Assembly (NCBI GenBank): GCA_023374025.1
Contig: SIJG01000005.1
Coordinates: 2,315,850 to 2,379,849, forward strand
DNA: 64,000 nucleotides
Source of the DNA: Heterodera schachtii
Taxonomy: Eukaryota > Nematoda > Chromadorea > Rhabditida > Heteroderidae
Reading direction: 5' to 3'
Part shown: positions 34,801-46,742 of the stretch, one piece after another
How positions within the stretch are numbered: the stretch's first letter is position 1
Layout: every line of letters begins with the position of its first letter
The notes under the pieces: generated by a model
What the model was told of the DNA's origin: nothing
What the model saw: the letters and a program-made list of their open reading frames with translations, nothing else
Databases searched by the model: none
Made by a program: the position numbers and the translations under genes

Positions 34801-35430
34801 AAAAAAATGATGAGGGGGGCGGAAGTTTGGGCACCGGGAAGTTTGGGCACCAGGAAGTTTGGGCACCAGAAATTTGGGCACCGGGAAGTTTGGGCACCCA
34901 ATTAAAGATATAAAAAATAAAAATATTTTTAATTGTCTATAAATTGCAACCATCTAATTTAAAGGCATAGTAAATTTGATCAAATTAGGAATATAAAGTT
35001 TTTTAACGAATATTCACTCGATTAACCAAGCTTGTTTTTGCTAAACTCATTAGCTCATTACCATTCATTCTATATTAATGCCATAAATATACATTATTTA
35101 TAATTTAGAACATTACAAGGCTCGGTTTGTTCAAGACTTAAAAATTTATGAGTTTAAATAGAATTAGACAGGTTTCTTGTAATTTCGGGCCCAACTAAGC
35201 CGGTATTCAGTTCTAAGTCCAAACAGAAATTAGAACAAGTTAAATCTACGTTTAATCAGCTGTAAGTTTGAATAAATAATAAGATTGCTAGGTTTCCATA
35301 CATAAATTTTTAATTTTCAAGAACATATAAATTTTTAAGCAAAGGTTGTTAAAATTTACTAAATTTTAATGATTTATATAAAATTTTATATATTTATTTT
35401 GTTTTATTTTTTTGAAATCCCTTACGGGCG

Positions 35431-36068
35431 CCGGACTTTTCGACAGTGGACATTTCGACATAGGACTTTTCGACGAAGGACTTTTCGACAGCAAAGGACA
35501 TTTTGACAGAAATATTTAAAATTTGAGGAGGGGATTTTTCGACAGTGGACTTTTCGACAGTAAATAGTAATTAAGTTTAAAATTTAGGGGTGTAAAATCG
35601 TAAAATTTTCTCGAAAAAGAAACAAGATTAGCCAAATCAGTATTGAGATAAATAATTTTCAAAATCAAAAATTATTACAAAGAAAATAAATAAATAAATT
35701 ATGAAGATTAATTTTGAGGAAAATTTTTCATTCTTCTTAGGGGTATATTTTTGAAAACTTTAGGGCCGATTCTTGAGGGTGTGTTTTTGTGAAATTTTTC
35801 TCGGGAAAAAAATGTAAAAATCGTATACCTAGTAATAAAGATTTAACAATACATTTCAGTATGTTAATTTAAAATAAATTTAGTAAAACAGACAAGCAAT
35901 ATAATTAATTTTAATATAAATTATTTGTTTTTGTGTTACTGTCGAAAAGTCCATTATTCTTTTGTTTTACTGTCGAAAAGTCCTTAGCTGTCGAAATGTC
36001 CTTTGTTGTCGAAAAGTCCTTCTGTCGAAAAGTCCTTCTGTCGAAATGTCCACTGTCGAAAAGTCCGG
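35431..36068. mobile_element. Minisatellite-ended element, unit 2 copy
   Basis: Duplicate of 24567-25204, with the same number of terminal units as far as I can count. Confidence 0.65.
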
Positions 36069-36803
36069 GCACGCCCAAACTTCATGTCGCCGTTTTAAAA
36101 AACAAAAAAGTAATAAGAAATTGAGCATTAAAAAAGGTGAATTTTTTGACTTTCAAATTCATCTAATTTGGAAAAAAAAATTCGCATTTTCGCCTTTCGC
36201 AAGTTTCGCTTTTTCGATTTTTGGTCATTTCGCTTTCGCCTTTTCGCTTTCTATTTTGGTTTCGCTTTTTTCTCTTTTCTCTTTTTATTTTTCTCTTTGC
36301 AACATCACTGCTGTGTAGGGAAAACAAATTATGAAAATTATCAAGAAATGTGTGTTTTAAATTGAAATTTAAGCAAACAAAATCGACGCCCGTTCTGACC
36401 AGTTACAAATGCTATTTCATTCAACGTTTTGCTAATTGTCTAATCGAAAATTATACGATTACAGTACTATAGAATGTTGCAAATATTTTATTTTTTTTTG
36501 TTGATTTTTCATTTTTTTAATTTTGAAAAAAATTACCACTCTCGATTCTTTTTATAAAAAAGGGAACAGGTTCCGTAGATGGAACGAAACCCAATTTGAG
36601 ACTTTTCTCGGGATGCTCGAGACCGGCTGAATTCTCGAACAGAACTCACTATTTTTTAGAAGGAATTTAAAAAACACGAAATTTAGAACAAAAAAATATA
36701 ATCCGATTTGTGAGTCAGCATTTATTTTTCAATGTTTTGCCGTTACCGTGAGATTCGATAAAAATATTGATTTATAAATGTGAGAAATTTTCTAATATTT
36801 CAG

Positions 36804-36922
36804 AATATGAATTCCGTGTGAAAGCGGTGAACAAAGCTGTACCTGGTGAGGCCAGTGATCCGAGCCAAAAATTGTTGGCCAAAGCTCGTCAGGGACCGTT
36901 GGGGGTCAAAGATGTGTTGAAG
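36804..36922 (+). pseudogene. Fn3 exon fragment, unit 2 copy
   Basis: Same frame and splice signals as 25941-26059; no other muscle-protein exons nearby. Confidence 0.5.
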
Positions 36923-37321
36923 GTAGGGAGGAGGATTATGAAAAAGAAAATTAAATTAGTTAAAAAAATGGTTGTGCCTAATTTAATATGGGATTATAAT
37001 AAAAATTATAGAGGCATTATGATTGATCAAATTTTATTTAAAAAATAATAAAATTTTTAAATCTCCATATGCATATTTGTGCATATTTCGCGATATATGT
37101 GCATACTTGCATATTTTGGCATTTCGTGCATATTTTATGCGTGACCGTTTTCAAAAATATCATTTTTTTGGTATTTTCTAATAAAAAAGTAACTTTTTTA
37201 AATATTGGAAATTTATGCCAAAAATAGTCAGAAAATAGAAAATTCTTCATTTTATTCTCAATTTTCTTCAAAATAAATTAAATTTTACTTTTATTTTGTA
37301 TTTTTGGTTCTAAAATGTTAT

Positions 37322-37710
37322 ACGGGCATTTTCGAGCAAAATGGTGTCAGCAATGGTGGCGACTACCAATACGACCTTTACAATATGATGAAGGCGGCGG
37401 TCAGGTGGAGAAAAAGAATTTTTTTAACATACAAAACATTTGTAGCGACGACAACTGGGCCTCATTCTGCCCCAGAACAAATATCTTATGGATGGGGTAC
37501 GCGGCAAAGAAGCTCTTTAACAACCGCTTCATCCGAGCGAAGAGAAAAGAAGCGATTGAAGAACTTTTTTCAAACTTTGAACAAAAATTTTGCAACGATT
37601 CACGATTTGCTTGTCCATCCTGACTTTTTGTCGGTGTTTGCGGAACTTACTTCCGGGTAAGTTTTTTATTTTTTTTATTATTAACATCCATTTTTATTAC
37701 CAGAAAATGA
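37322..37710 (+). pseudogene. Haspin-like copy A, unit 2
   Basis: Duplicate of 26459-26846, with the same 41-nt intron and missing catalytic half. Confidence 0.55.
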
Positions 37711-37792
37711 TGGCAACACAGCAGTCTCAGCCGAAACACAGTCGGCGCCCGGTGATTTGACTCATTTTAGCCCTTAAATACATCATCATCAA

Positions 37793-39069
37793 ATGAACGG
37801 CAGCAATGGGAGGAGTGCACGTTATTCTCAACCGGACACGATCAAATCAACTTGCGCGGGTGGGCAGCAACGGCAGCAGAAACAATACGACAAAATGCAA
37901 CGGCGTGACCATTTGCGTGGCATTCGAAGCAATGAGTTAGTTTTTGTGACAGCCATTGTGTACCGGACAGTGGGAGTTCGTTTGGTTTTCTTTTTTCGGT
38001 AAAAGAGCAAAGAAAAACGAAAATTTCATTCAAAAACTTGTTTTTTTTCTTTGGACAATAATGAAAAAATGGGTCCCAAAAAATCTTTTATTGAAATCTT
38101 GGACAGAATTTTGAGAATAATTACTCTCCCGTTTTGCCAAGTAGCGCCGGTGAAAAATGTGTAAAAAAATTTTTGGAAAACCAATTGCTAAAACTCATCT
38201 TTCCGTTTAGGATGTTTTCCGTCCGAATTGCTGGACGCCTGGGATGCTTTCAAGAAGGCAAAGCCTGAATTAGGTAGCTTCCAAAAAATTAAAAAGAAAA
38301 ATATTTTTCGCAGATAAAAATGGCCGCGAATGTTACTCCATCTTCCATCATTCGCCTTGCCCCTTGCGATTTCCGAACACGTGCTCAAGTTCGAGCACCG
38401 CGACCTGCATGCCTGGAACCTTCTCGTGGAGCAGTGCCCGGTCGGTGAAAAAATTCGGTAAGTAGCAAAAACAATGAATGCACTGGGAAATAATGCTTAT
38501 TTTAAAGGTATATATATACCAAGGGGAACAAATCGAAGTCGTCTCAAATGGGGTGCGCGTCTCCATCATCGACTTTTCCATTTTTCGTTTGGAAAAAATT
38601 GAGTACTAAAATTTTTCTTCTCATTAATTTGTGTTTCCCAAAACCAGATGGTGTGTCTGTCTACGCTGATCTCAGCCAAGATACGGGCCTTTTCGAGCAA
38701 AATGGTCTCAGCAATGGTGGCGACTACCAATACGACGTTTACAATATGATGAAGGCGGCGGTCAGGTGGAGAAAAAGAATTTTTTTAACATACAAAACAT
38801 TTGTAGCGACGACAACTGGGCCTCATTCTGCCCCAGAACAAATATCTTATGGATGGGGTACGCGGCAAAGAAGCTCTTTAACAACCGCTTCATCCGAGCG
38901 AAGAGAAAAGAAGCGATTGAAGAACTTTTTCAAACTTTGAACAAAAATTTTGCAACGATTCACGATTTGCTTGTCCATCCTGACTTTTTGTCGGGGTTTG
39001 CGGAACTTACTTCCGGGTAAATTTTTAATTTTTTTATTATTAACATCCATTTTTATTACCAGAAAATGA
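37793..39069 (+). pseudogene. Haspin-like copy B, unit 2
   Basis: Duplicate of 26929-28207 with the same frameshift, Trp substitution and lost donor, so these lesions arose before the segmental duplication. One intron has lost a T (ATATTTTTCGCAG), without effect on coding. Confidence 0.55.
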
Positions 39070-39151
39070 TGGCAACACAGCACTCTCAGCCGAAACACAC
39101 TCGGCGCCCGGTGATTTGACTCATTTTAACCCTTAAATACATCATCATCAA

Positions 39152-40171
39152 ATGAACGGCAGCAATGGGAGGAGTGCACGTTAATCTCAACCGGACACGA
39201 TCAAATCAACTTGCGCGGGTGGGCAGCAACGGCAGCAGAAACAATACGACAAAAAGCAACGGCGTGACCATTTGCGTGGCATTCGAAACAATGAGTTAGT
39301 TTTTATGACAGCCTTTGTGTACCGGACAGTGGGAGTTCGTTTGTTTTTATTTTTTCGGTAAAAGAGCAAAGACAAACGAAAATTTCATTCAAAAACTTTT
39401 TGGAAAACCAATTGCTAAAACTCATCTTTCCGTTTAGGATGTTTTCCGTCCGAATTGCTGGACGCCTGGGATGCTTTCAAGAAGGCAAAGCCTGAATTAG
39501 GTAACTTCCAAAAAATTAAAATGAAAAATATTTTTTCGCAGATAAAAAATGGCCGCGAATGTTACTCCATCTTCCATCAAATCGCCTTGTCCCTTGCGAT
39601 TGCCGAACACGTGCTCAAGTTCGAGCACCGCGACCTGCATGCCGGGAACATTCTCGTGGAGCAGTGCCCGGTCGGTGAAAAAATTCGGTAAGTAGCAAAA
39701 ACAATGAATGCACTGGGAAATAATACTTATTTTAATTGGAAAAAAGTGAGCACTAAAATTTTTCTGTTTCCCAAAACCAGATGGTGTGTCTGTCTACGCT
39801 GATCTCAGTCAGCAATGAAACGGGGCCTCTCGAGCAGAAAGGGGTCAGCGATGGTTGCGGCTGCCAATACGACGTCTACCATCTGATGAAGGCGGCGGTC
39901 AGGTGGAGAGAAACGAATTTTTTTACATAAAACATTTCTTAGCGACGATTGGGCCTCATTCTGGCCACAAACAAAGGTGTACTTGATCTTACGCGCAAAG
40001 AAGCACTTTAACAACTGCTACCTCAAGGCGAAAAGAAAAGAGGCGATCGAAAAGCTCTTTTCAAATTTTGAAGACAATTTTGGAACGATTCGCGATTTCA
40101 TTGTCCATCCTGAATTTTTGTCTTGTTTGCTGACTTTACCTCCGAATAAAATTTTTACACCGTTACCATAA
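39152..40171 (+). pseudogene. Haspin-like copy C, unit 2, with single-copy C-lobe
   Basis: Duplicate of copy C followed by the original single-copy tail beyond the duplication edge. The tail encodes NGVSVYADLSQ, then an in-frame TGA (CAGCAATGA, about 39811-39819), then a diverged C-lobe with DWASFWPQT and FRGAKKHFNN-like text ending in PPNKIFTPLP and a stop. The exon carrying the metal-binding IDF motif is deleted here: TTATTTTAA joins directly to TTGGAAAAAA followed by a good GTGAGC donor. With the nonsense change in its first exon this locus cannot encode an intact kinase. Confidence 0.55.
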
Positions 40172-40515
40172 AAATTCTTAAGGGGCAACGTTTATCTCCT
40201 AATAAAGTTTTTTTAAATTTCCTTTTAAACATAAATAAAAAAAGAATTCTTAAAAGAATTATAGTTTTTAATTTTTTGGATTTTAGTTTTTTTTTTCTTA
40301 CTAATTCTTTCCTGGTTGATCGTAATTTTAATGGAAATTTAAAAAAATTATATCTAAAATAGAAGATTGAAAGAAAACAGACTGGCTAACTAAAATTTGA
40401 GTCCCCAAGTTTGTGGAAAGAACTAATATAAAGCATTTTTTGTTTTTATTAACATCCATTTTTTTGTCAATTCCTATACAACAACTGTTTACCAAGCATT
40501 TGCTTTTGTGCCTAT
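40172..40515. other. AT-rich intergenic stretch
   Basis: No gene or clear element seen between the haspin-like tail and the PABP fragment. Confidence 0.5.
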
Positions 40516-40776
40516 TTAAAAAAAATTATGGTGTATTTTGAGTTGATGACTGTCAGCAAAACAGACAGTTATGTTAGCCTCGGTAAGCATCTGTGTGTTC
40601 AACGGCTCTTGGTGTGTTGATAAAGTGATTCCATGGCCAGCGTTGGCTTCACCGCCACTCGCTCCACCACCCATCTGCGGTGCAATGACACCACGGCTCT
40701 GCTGCTGCGGATACGACGAATAGGCAATTTGTGGTTTTTGAGCCTGCTGTTGTTGCTGCGTTCCTCTTGGCTGTCC
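40516..40776 (-). pseudogene. Poly(A)-binding protein linker/PABC exon fragment
   Basis: On the minus strand, after acceptor TTGCAG, an 87-codon frame begins GQPRGTQQQQQAQKPQ, continues Gln/Gly/Ala-rich, and reaches HQEPLNTQMLTEA before running into unrelated codons and a stop. EPL-x-x-x-ML-x-x-A is the opening of the PABC (MLLE) domain of cytoplasmic poly(A)-binding proteins, and the Gln/Pro-rich part fits the linker before it. The rest of PABC and all RRMs are absent from the neighbourhood, so this is an isolated or truncated exon. Assignment rests on one motif. Confidence 0.4.
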
Positions 40777-40944
40777 CTGCAATTGAAAAAGAAACTTTGG
40801 GGCGGTGTATAAGTTTCGTCCAATATACAAACAGCATCCTCAATTTAATAAGAATATATTTATAAATCTTTTAAATTTTGTTTGGCGGACTTTTTCTAAA
40901 ATTCGTTGGAATTTAAATCAGCCCCCCCCTTTTTTTGATAAGTC

Positions 40945-41165
40945 TCCCTCTTGGATTAATCCCCCACCGTTAGATCAGTCCCACCTGGATCAATCCCCCT
41001 TTGGATCAGTCCCTCTGGATCAATCCCCCCTTTTGCATCAGTCCCCCTCTGGATCAATCCCCCTTTAGATCAGTCCCTCTGGATCAATCCCCCTTTGGAT
41101 CAGTCCCCCTCTGGATCAATCCCACTTTGGATCAGTCCCCCACCCCTTGGATCAGTCACGGCCCT
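40945..41165. repeat. Minisatellite, unit GGATCAATCCCCCTTT
   Basis: About a dozen units alternating GGATCAATCCCCC and GGATCAGTCCCTCT. Frames through it are repeat-derived (DQSP) and not genes. No inverted partner seen. Confidence 0.75.
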
Positions 41166-41745
41166 GGATTAAAAATTTTAAAAATTTTTATTCATCACCC
41201 TTTTTCAGAATATAAGCATCAGAGGGCCTTATTAACATGTAAATAAAATTTGGTGCGTTTCAGAGCAGTTTCTGAAAAAATATTTATGAATTAATTAATG
41301 GAAAAGTACGCAAAATTGGAATGTCTAAAATTTTTTAAAGAAACATTATGGGACAGTTAATTTTGAAAACTCGTAAATGAATGCCGGGTCAGCAGTTTTC
41401 TCCGTCAAAACATCCTTTTCTGCGTGTTCTTCAATGGACAGAATCTCTACAGCAAACTCATGATGACCGCGCATGACCATCAAAACGAGGGATACTCAGA
41501 AAACTAAAGGATCATGAAAAAATATGGAAGCTACAACCGTGCATGTCATTTAAAATCGTTCATTTCGAAGTTTTTTACTCCTTTTTTGTTATTCCTCCGC
41601 ATAATTAAAAATATTATTTTCTTTTCTCTGCCGATTTTTATTGTTTTGTTTTCTTTTGCGATTCTAATAAATTGTTAACGAACTTAGTATTTTCAAATTT
41701 AAAAAAAAATAAGTTTTAGTCTTTTTCACTAATTTTTTATAGCTT
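41166..41745. other. Gene-free stretch
   Basis: No gene or element end recognised; mixed composition. Confidence 0.45.
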
Positions 41746-41747
41746 GG

Positions 41748-41852
41748 CGACATTTTGACTCTTATTAGCTTGGGCGACATTTCGATGCTGTGACATTATG
41801 ACTCAGCGACATTTCGACGCAGCGACATTTTGACAGCGCGCCATATTTATAA
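41748..41852. repeat. Minisatellite, unit GCGACATTTTGACNN
   Basis: Five to six diverged units, including GCGACATTTCGACGCA. It abuts the left end of the Mutator-like element but belongs to a different repeat family and has no inverted partner at the right end. Confidence 0.65.
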
Positions 41853-41869
41853 TTTTTAATGGCGCTATG

Positions 41870-44800
41870 TGATTTCGCCAGTGAGTGATTTCGCCAGTGA
41901 GTGATTTCGCCAGTGGGATTTCGCCAGTGGGATTTCGCCAGTGAGTGATTTCGCCAGTGAACTATTTCTCTTTTTCTCGGCGTCTGTATTTGATTTCGCC
42001 AGTAATTGAACTCACCGGTGATTGTTTTCCCCAGATTGGACCAAATCAACCCATGGGCAAATTTTTACTCTATAAAATTAAGGATATTTATTTTTTATTT
42101 TTACTAAAATAAATCATTTATATATTTAACCAAATTCCACTTAATTTCATGAGTTTATTTATCGCACAATATTTGGAATAACTTTTGTTAAAATTATTAC
42201 ATAGTTTATTGCGATGTATTTTTGAATGATTTTTCTTAATTTTTTAAAAAATGTAAATGGTAGGCACATGCGCGTAGGTATTCAAGCGGATCACGCTGAT
42301 CAAAATCATCGACTAAAGCTTGCAGGTTATTGTCTTGCCGTATGTATTTTGCCTTCCGTCGGTCGTGTGGACCTCTTATGCCATCCGCTGGAGCGGCCTG
42401 AAAATCTGCAATTCTGTTTGCCCACATATTATCCTCTTCAATCATTTTTCGAATGAATGAGCTCAAGCGTTGGCTTCCTTTCAGATGAACATTCCATATG
42501 GAGTGCCAAGCCTTAATCACACTTGCATAAAGCAGAAATGCCATTAAAAATTTTCAAAAAGCATATCACTAGTAAAAAAAGTAGGCACAAAATATTCAAA
42601 ATTTTTAAATAAGCACAATTTGCTTAAAATTATTAGAAAAAAGTACTCAAATAGCATCTCTGCAATAAATAGTGCCAAATAGCCACCTACACGCTGTTAT
42701 TCGTCCTTCCTATTCCAGCAGCAACTCGATCAACGACATTCCAAAGTTCACGGGGGAACGTTGCGTTCGAGTTGGCCAAGTTCAAGGCAATAATACGCCC
42801 TCTGATCCATGCATCAGCCGCACCACCTGCCCACATAAAAACCCATTAACTCGGGATCCGATAATTTTGTAGTTTTTAAGAATGCAAACAAATGTCCTTT
42901 GTTCTCCCATTTCCACCCTCCCCCTCCCCAATTTCAAAAGTGCATCGGACAGGACCATTGGCTACTCTCTCTTTTCACCCTGATTTGCTTCGAGGATTGG
43001 CTCATTTTCAATGATTTGCCGCGCTCCAATCCATGTGTTTATGAAGTACATTATGAAATCTTGCAGATCGGCAATGGGCTCCAAGGGTGACATAACCAGA
43101 CAAAAATAATTATAGACAAATTCCAGGGGCACAAATGCCAATGCTTGGACAGATCGTAAAGCCATCCGAGTGTTTTCATCCTCACGGAAGCGGGTGAAAA
43201 GATTTGGCAAATGTTGAATTCGCCTGAACAAAGCATTGCCAAAGTGAAACAAGCAACCAGTTGAAGTTGAGTTCGGAAAAATTTCATTTGCAGCTGAAAT
43301 TGCAGCACGCTCGAAGTCACTCATAATGCGAATTGGTTGCCACCCAGCTGGCATCGCATCTCGAATTGCCCGAAAGAAACGTGTGTAGGTTAAAAGCGTT
43401 TTGTTGGGTAGCAAAGCATAAACACATGGAACCGAACAATGCTCAATTATCACAGACAATGTGTAAAGTTGTGAAAACCACCTTGGGCTAGTCTTAAATT
43501 TTAGCACACAATTTTTACTTTTCTATTGCATAATTACTTCAAAAGTGCCATCAATCGCTACTTCAGCATTGTAAGTTCTTAACGTTTCAATTGCAGCAGG
43601 GGAACAGAAAATTATCATTCTTTCTCCATTATTTAACTGATCAGAAAGAACCAAATGCTGGGTTCGAGGTGGGATTATGATTTCCGCCGCTGGTTGCAAG
43701 TCTAATCCATCGTCACCCAGCTCAAAGAATTTATAAATACAGCATTCCTGTAATACAAGCTCCGGGGCGTGTTTATTTCAATTCCCTCCAAAATATTTGT
43801 ATTTTAGGGGAGTCCTTACAAATGGAGTACTGTATTATAGGAAAAACTGTATTTTAGTTTTTGAAATATATTTTTTTTTTGCAAAATGCATCCACCTCTT
43901 CTTGGTGTTTTCTTTTGGCATAGTTGTAATTCCAACGCATATTTGATGGTGAAGGAGCAGAAGCTGCCCTAACTTCAATTGGCAAATCGGCACGCACTTC
44001 CCTGATGATGTTTCTGCTTGACGTTGGGAAATCACTGCTTGCTTCTTCGCGAAGGCGTTCTGCTGTCTCTCTCACCTATATCCGCAATTCAGATTTAAAC
44101 AAGAAATTTGAGAACCATTTTTGCTCCAAATAATGGTGCGTGATTATGTTCCCCAGTTACGCGCCCCTCTTTAAATTGGTTGCCAAAAGCATCAACTTGC
44201 CAACCAGTGCGTACACATGCTCTTCCTGGACAGTACGGTGGCTTTCTTGGACAACGCCAATATTCACTGGCATCGTCTTGAAACGGCCTTGATTTTTTGT
44301 ACATATTTTAAAGTTTCATTTTATTATTTCCAACCTCAAATACATATTCATAACCGCCATTTGTCAACAAAATTTTTCCCCGGGTCGATTTTGTTTGGTC
44401 AAAACGGAGTAATGCCATAGAAAATAAGGAGAAATTGATGTTTTTGCTCGCAAAGCGAATTCAAAAAAGTGACCACGAACATACAAAATCCCATTTTTTA
44501 TCTCGAGAATTTGATAAGACACACACACACATACGACTGACCAACAAATTGGAGAAACTGATAAAACGCAGTAATCAAATATACTACGAAGCAAATTTGT
44601 TTGTTCTCGCCATTGACCCATTGCTGACCCCCCCATTTTTGTTGTTTATCTTTAGTAAAAATTTGCCCATGGGTTGATTTGGTCCAATCTGGGGAAAACA
44701 ATCACCGGTGAGTTCACTTACTGGCGAAATCAAATACAGACGCCGAGAAAAAGAGAAATAGTTCACTGGCGAAATCACTCACTGGCGAAATCCCACTGGC

Positions 44801-44900
44801 GAAATCCCACTGGCGAAATCACTCACTGGCGAAATCACTCACTGGCGAAATCAATCACTGGCGAAATCCCACTGGCGAAATCACTCACTGGCGAAATCAC
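41870..44900 (-). mobile_element. Mutator-like element with minisatellite-built TIRs
   Basis: Left TIR 41870-42069 and right TIR 44654-44900 are inverted copies. The inner 90 bases are almost identical (CCCATGGGCAAATTTTTACT next to GTCCAATCTGGGG). The outer part is a tandem array of GATTTCGCCAGTGAGT units: about five to six on the left, about nine on the right. Between them lies a FLYWCH plus MULE transposase gene on the minus strand. No clean 8-10 bp target duplication could be read, partly because unit number differs at the two ends. Confidence 0.8.
42236..44390 (-). pseudogene. MULE transposase with FLYWCH zinc finger
   Basis: Read right to left: a FLYWCH domain (GGYEYVFEV, YWRCPRKPPYCPGRACVRTG, HNH; about 44130-44375), a linker helix (ETAERLREEASSDFP, 44070-43890), the catalytic core with first Asp in DGTFE (about 43540), a 45-nt intron (43493-43537), TSPRWFSQLYTLSV, the second Asp in MSDFERAA (about 43320), GCLFHF, then AANSNATFPRELWNVVDRV (about 42760) and the typical NNSV...AWHSIW...EE tail to a stop at 42236. 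Binding would be to the element's own ends. A TAA at 44308-44310 interrupts the FLYWCH frame upstream of MYKKSRPF, so either translation starts there without the full zinc finger or the copy is inactive. The stop seen in the core frame falls inside the 45-nt intron and is not a lesion. Confidence 0.7.
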
Positions 44901-45110
44901 CTGCCACCTTTTTATTGTAATTTATATTTTAATAATATTATTTTTCATTTTATAAAATATGTAGACAAAAAATAATTCAAAAATTATCTTAATGTACGAT
45001 TTTCTTGCCATTTTTTTGCATGCATTTCTCTAATTTTTGGCACTGCAAAAGGAATGAACTCAGAAATTAAAAAACCCATCATCATTTATTAGGTAAAAAT
45101 GCCTTATCAG

Positions 45111-45799
45111 TAGGGTTATAAATTATATGGACTAAAAAACGCAAAATATGGACATAAAATATGGACTAAAAAAGTCCGAAATATGGAATAAAAAGCTCAA
45201 AAATGGCCAAATATGGACCAAAATATGGACTAAAAACTGCCAAAATATATCTTTTAAAGCCTAAAAAATTCCGGAAAATGTATTTATATTCAATATTTGC
45301 TAAAACAGACTTAAAAATATGCTAAAAACTGCACAAAAATGGATTTAACATTTAAAAAATTTCAATTTATTAAATTCTAGCTTCACAATTATAAATCAAA
45401 TACTATCAAAATTTTTGTAATAATCTCATACTGTTTGCAGCAAAAATTTTCTGAAGTGGACAAAATAGCTAAAAAAAAATTCCGAAATTTTGAAAAAATT
45501 CTCTTTTTAGGGGTGTATTTTTTAAAAATGTTAAAAAAGTCGATCTTTAGGGGGTGTATTTTTTGATTTTTTTCATTTTTCTTGTGAAAATTTGCCAAAA
45601 ATGGCCGAAATATGGACTAAAAACCCAAAAATGGCGAAATATTGATTTATTCCCAAAAACCCCCCAAAATATGGATTTATATGGACTAAAAACTTTCTCA
45701 AAATCAAAAAATTTTAACGTAGAAATGCTATTTTTGAGCCCCTTTCTTCATAGCATATGCGCAGAAAAAATATGTTAATCCATATAATTTATAACCCTA
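45111..45799. mobile_element. hAT-type MITE
   Basis: Perfect inverted ends (TAGGGTTATAAATTATATGG) and perfect 8-bp target duplication CTTATCAG (45103-45110, 45800-45807). The interior is made of ATATGGACTAAAAA words. Non-coding. Confidence 0.9.
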
Positions 45800-45829
45800 C
45801 TTATCAGTCTTTTAAGTAATTATTTTTAG

Positions 45830-46120
45830 AATTTTCTAATGGGCCCAAAGTGCTGATATCAATTGAAAATATTATTGCTTTTTTGAAAATGTTTCCCCAA
45901 CTTAATTTATCGCTCAATTCCGATGGGTTTTGCATCGTTAACATTTATTAAAATAAATCAAAAAACCGATTTTCAATTTTTACAAATAAATAACGAAATC
46001 ATAGAGACAAATCAGCTGAAGATTGGACCTAATTTATGCACAATTCTTTACAATTTGTTAATGGATGAATTGGATGGAAATTCTCGCTTAAATGCCCCGC
46101 CCCTTCTGTTGTAATGGTTT
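45830..46120 (+). other. Possible exon remnant
   Basis: After TTATTTTTAG a frame reads about 39 codons (IENIIAFLKMFPQLNLSLNS) and a second frame continues with FQFLQINNEIIETNQLKIG. The two are offset and no splice joins them cleanly. It could be a decayed gene; I cannot name it. Confidence 0.2.
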
Positions 46121-46176
46121 TTTCTCCTCTTCATTTTGGCAAATCGATAAACAAAATACATAATCATACATATGAA

Positions 46177-46734
46177 CAGGGAACTGATTTATATGTTTTT
46201 ACATATTTTTTTTTTGCGCATATGCTATCGCATGAAAAGTGCTCAAAAATAACATTTTTACCTGTTTTCCTTTCAATCAGAGCGAGTTTTTAGCACATAT
46301 AAGAACATATTTTGGACTTTTTGGGAATAAAAACTATTTTGGGGTTTCGGCAGTTTTTGGCACATATTTTGCGATTTTTTGAGAAATTTTGAATTTTTTT
46401 TTACAAAAATTTATTTTTTGGCTATCAAATTTCTTGGCAAAATGTCCCAAAAATGCTCAATTTTTTGCATTTTTTTACCTTTTTAATGATTTTTTCATTT
46501 TATGGCAAAATTTAATTTTAGCGAAAAAAATTCCGTAAATAAGAATTTTGCTAGCGAAATGGGTAAAAAAATGAGACTTTTATGCAAAATTCACGTATTT
46601 ATTAAGCAGTTTTTTTCAGTTTTTGGCACATATTTTGGCCTTTTTTGGGGTTTTTAGCACATATTTTGGGGGGTTTTTTGGCACATATATATGTACATAT
46701 TTGGCGTTTTTAGCACATATAAATCCGTTACCTG
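46177..46734. mobile_element. hAT-type MITE
   Basis: Ends CAGGGAACTGATTTATATG and inverted CAGGTAACGGATTTATATG; perfect 8-bp duplication CATATGAA (46169-46176, 46735-46742). Interior filled with AGCACATATTTT words. Non-coding. Confidence 0.9.
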
Positions 46735-46742
46735 CATATGAA

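Larger units (their letters stand above)
28865..39726. repeat. Segmental duplication, unit 2 (10,862 bp)
   Basis: Partner of 17995-28864, same orientation. Offset falls from 10,870 at the left to 10,862 at the right through small indels. Its right edge restores the single-copy sequence that continues the haspin-like locus. Confidence 0.9.

Noticed and set aside
40805..41246. DQSP-rich frames
   Set aside because: Product of the GGATCAATCCCCC minisatellite.
43493..43537. In-frame stop in the MULE transposase core
   Set aside because: It lies in a 45-nt stretch with good GTAATT donor and TTTAAG acceptor; removing it joins DGTFE to TSPRWFSQL as in related transposases, so it is an intron.
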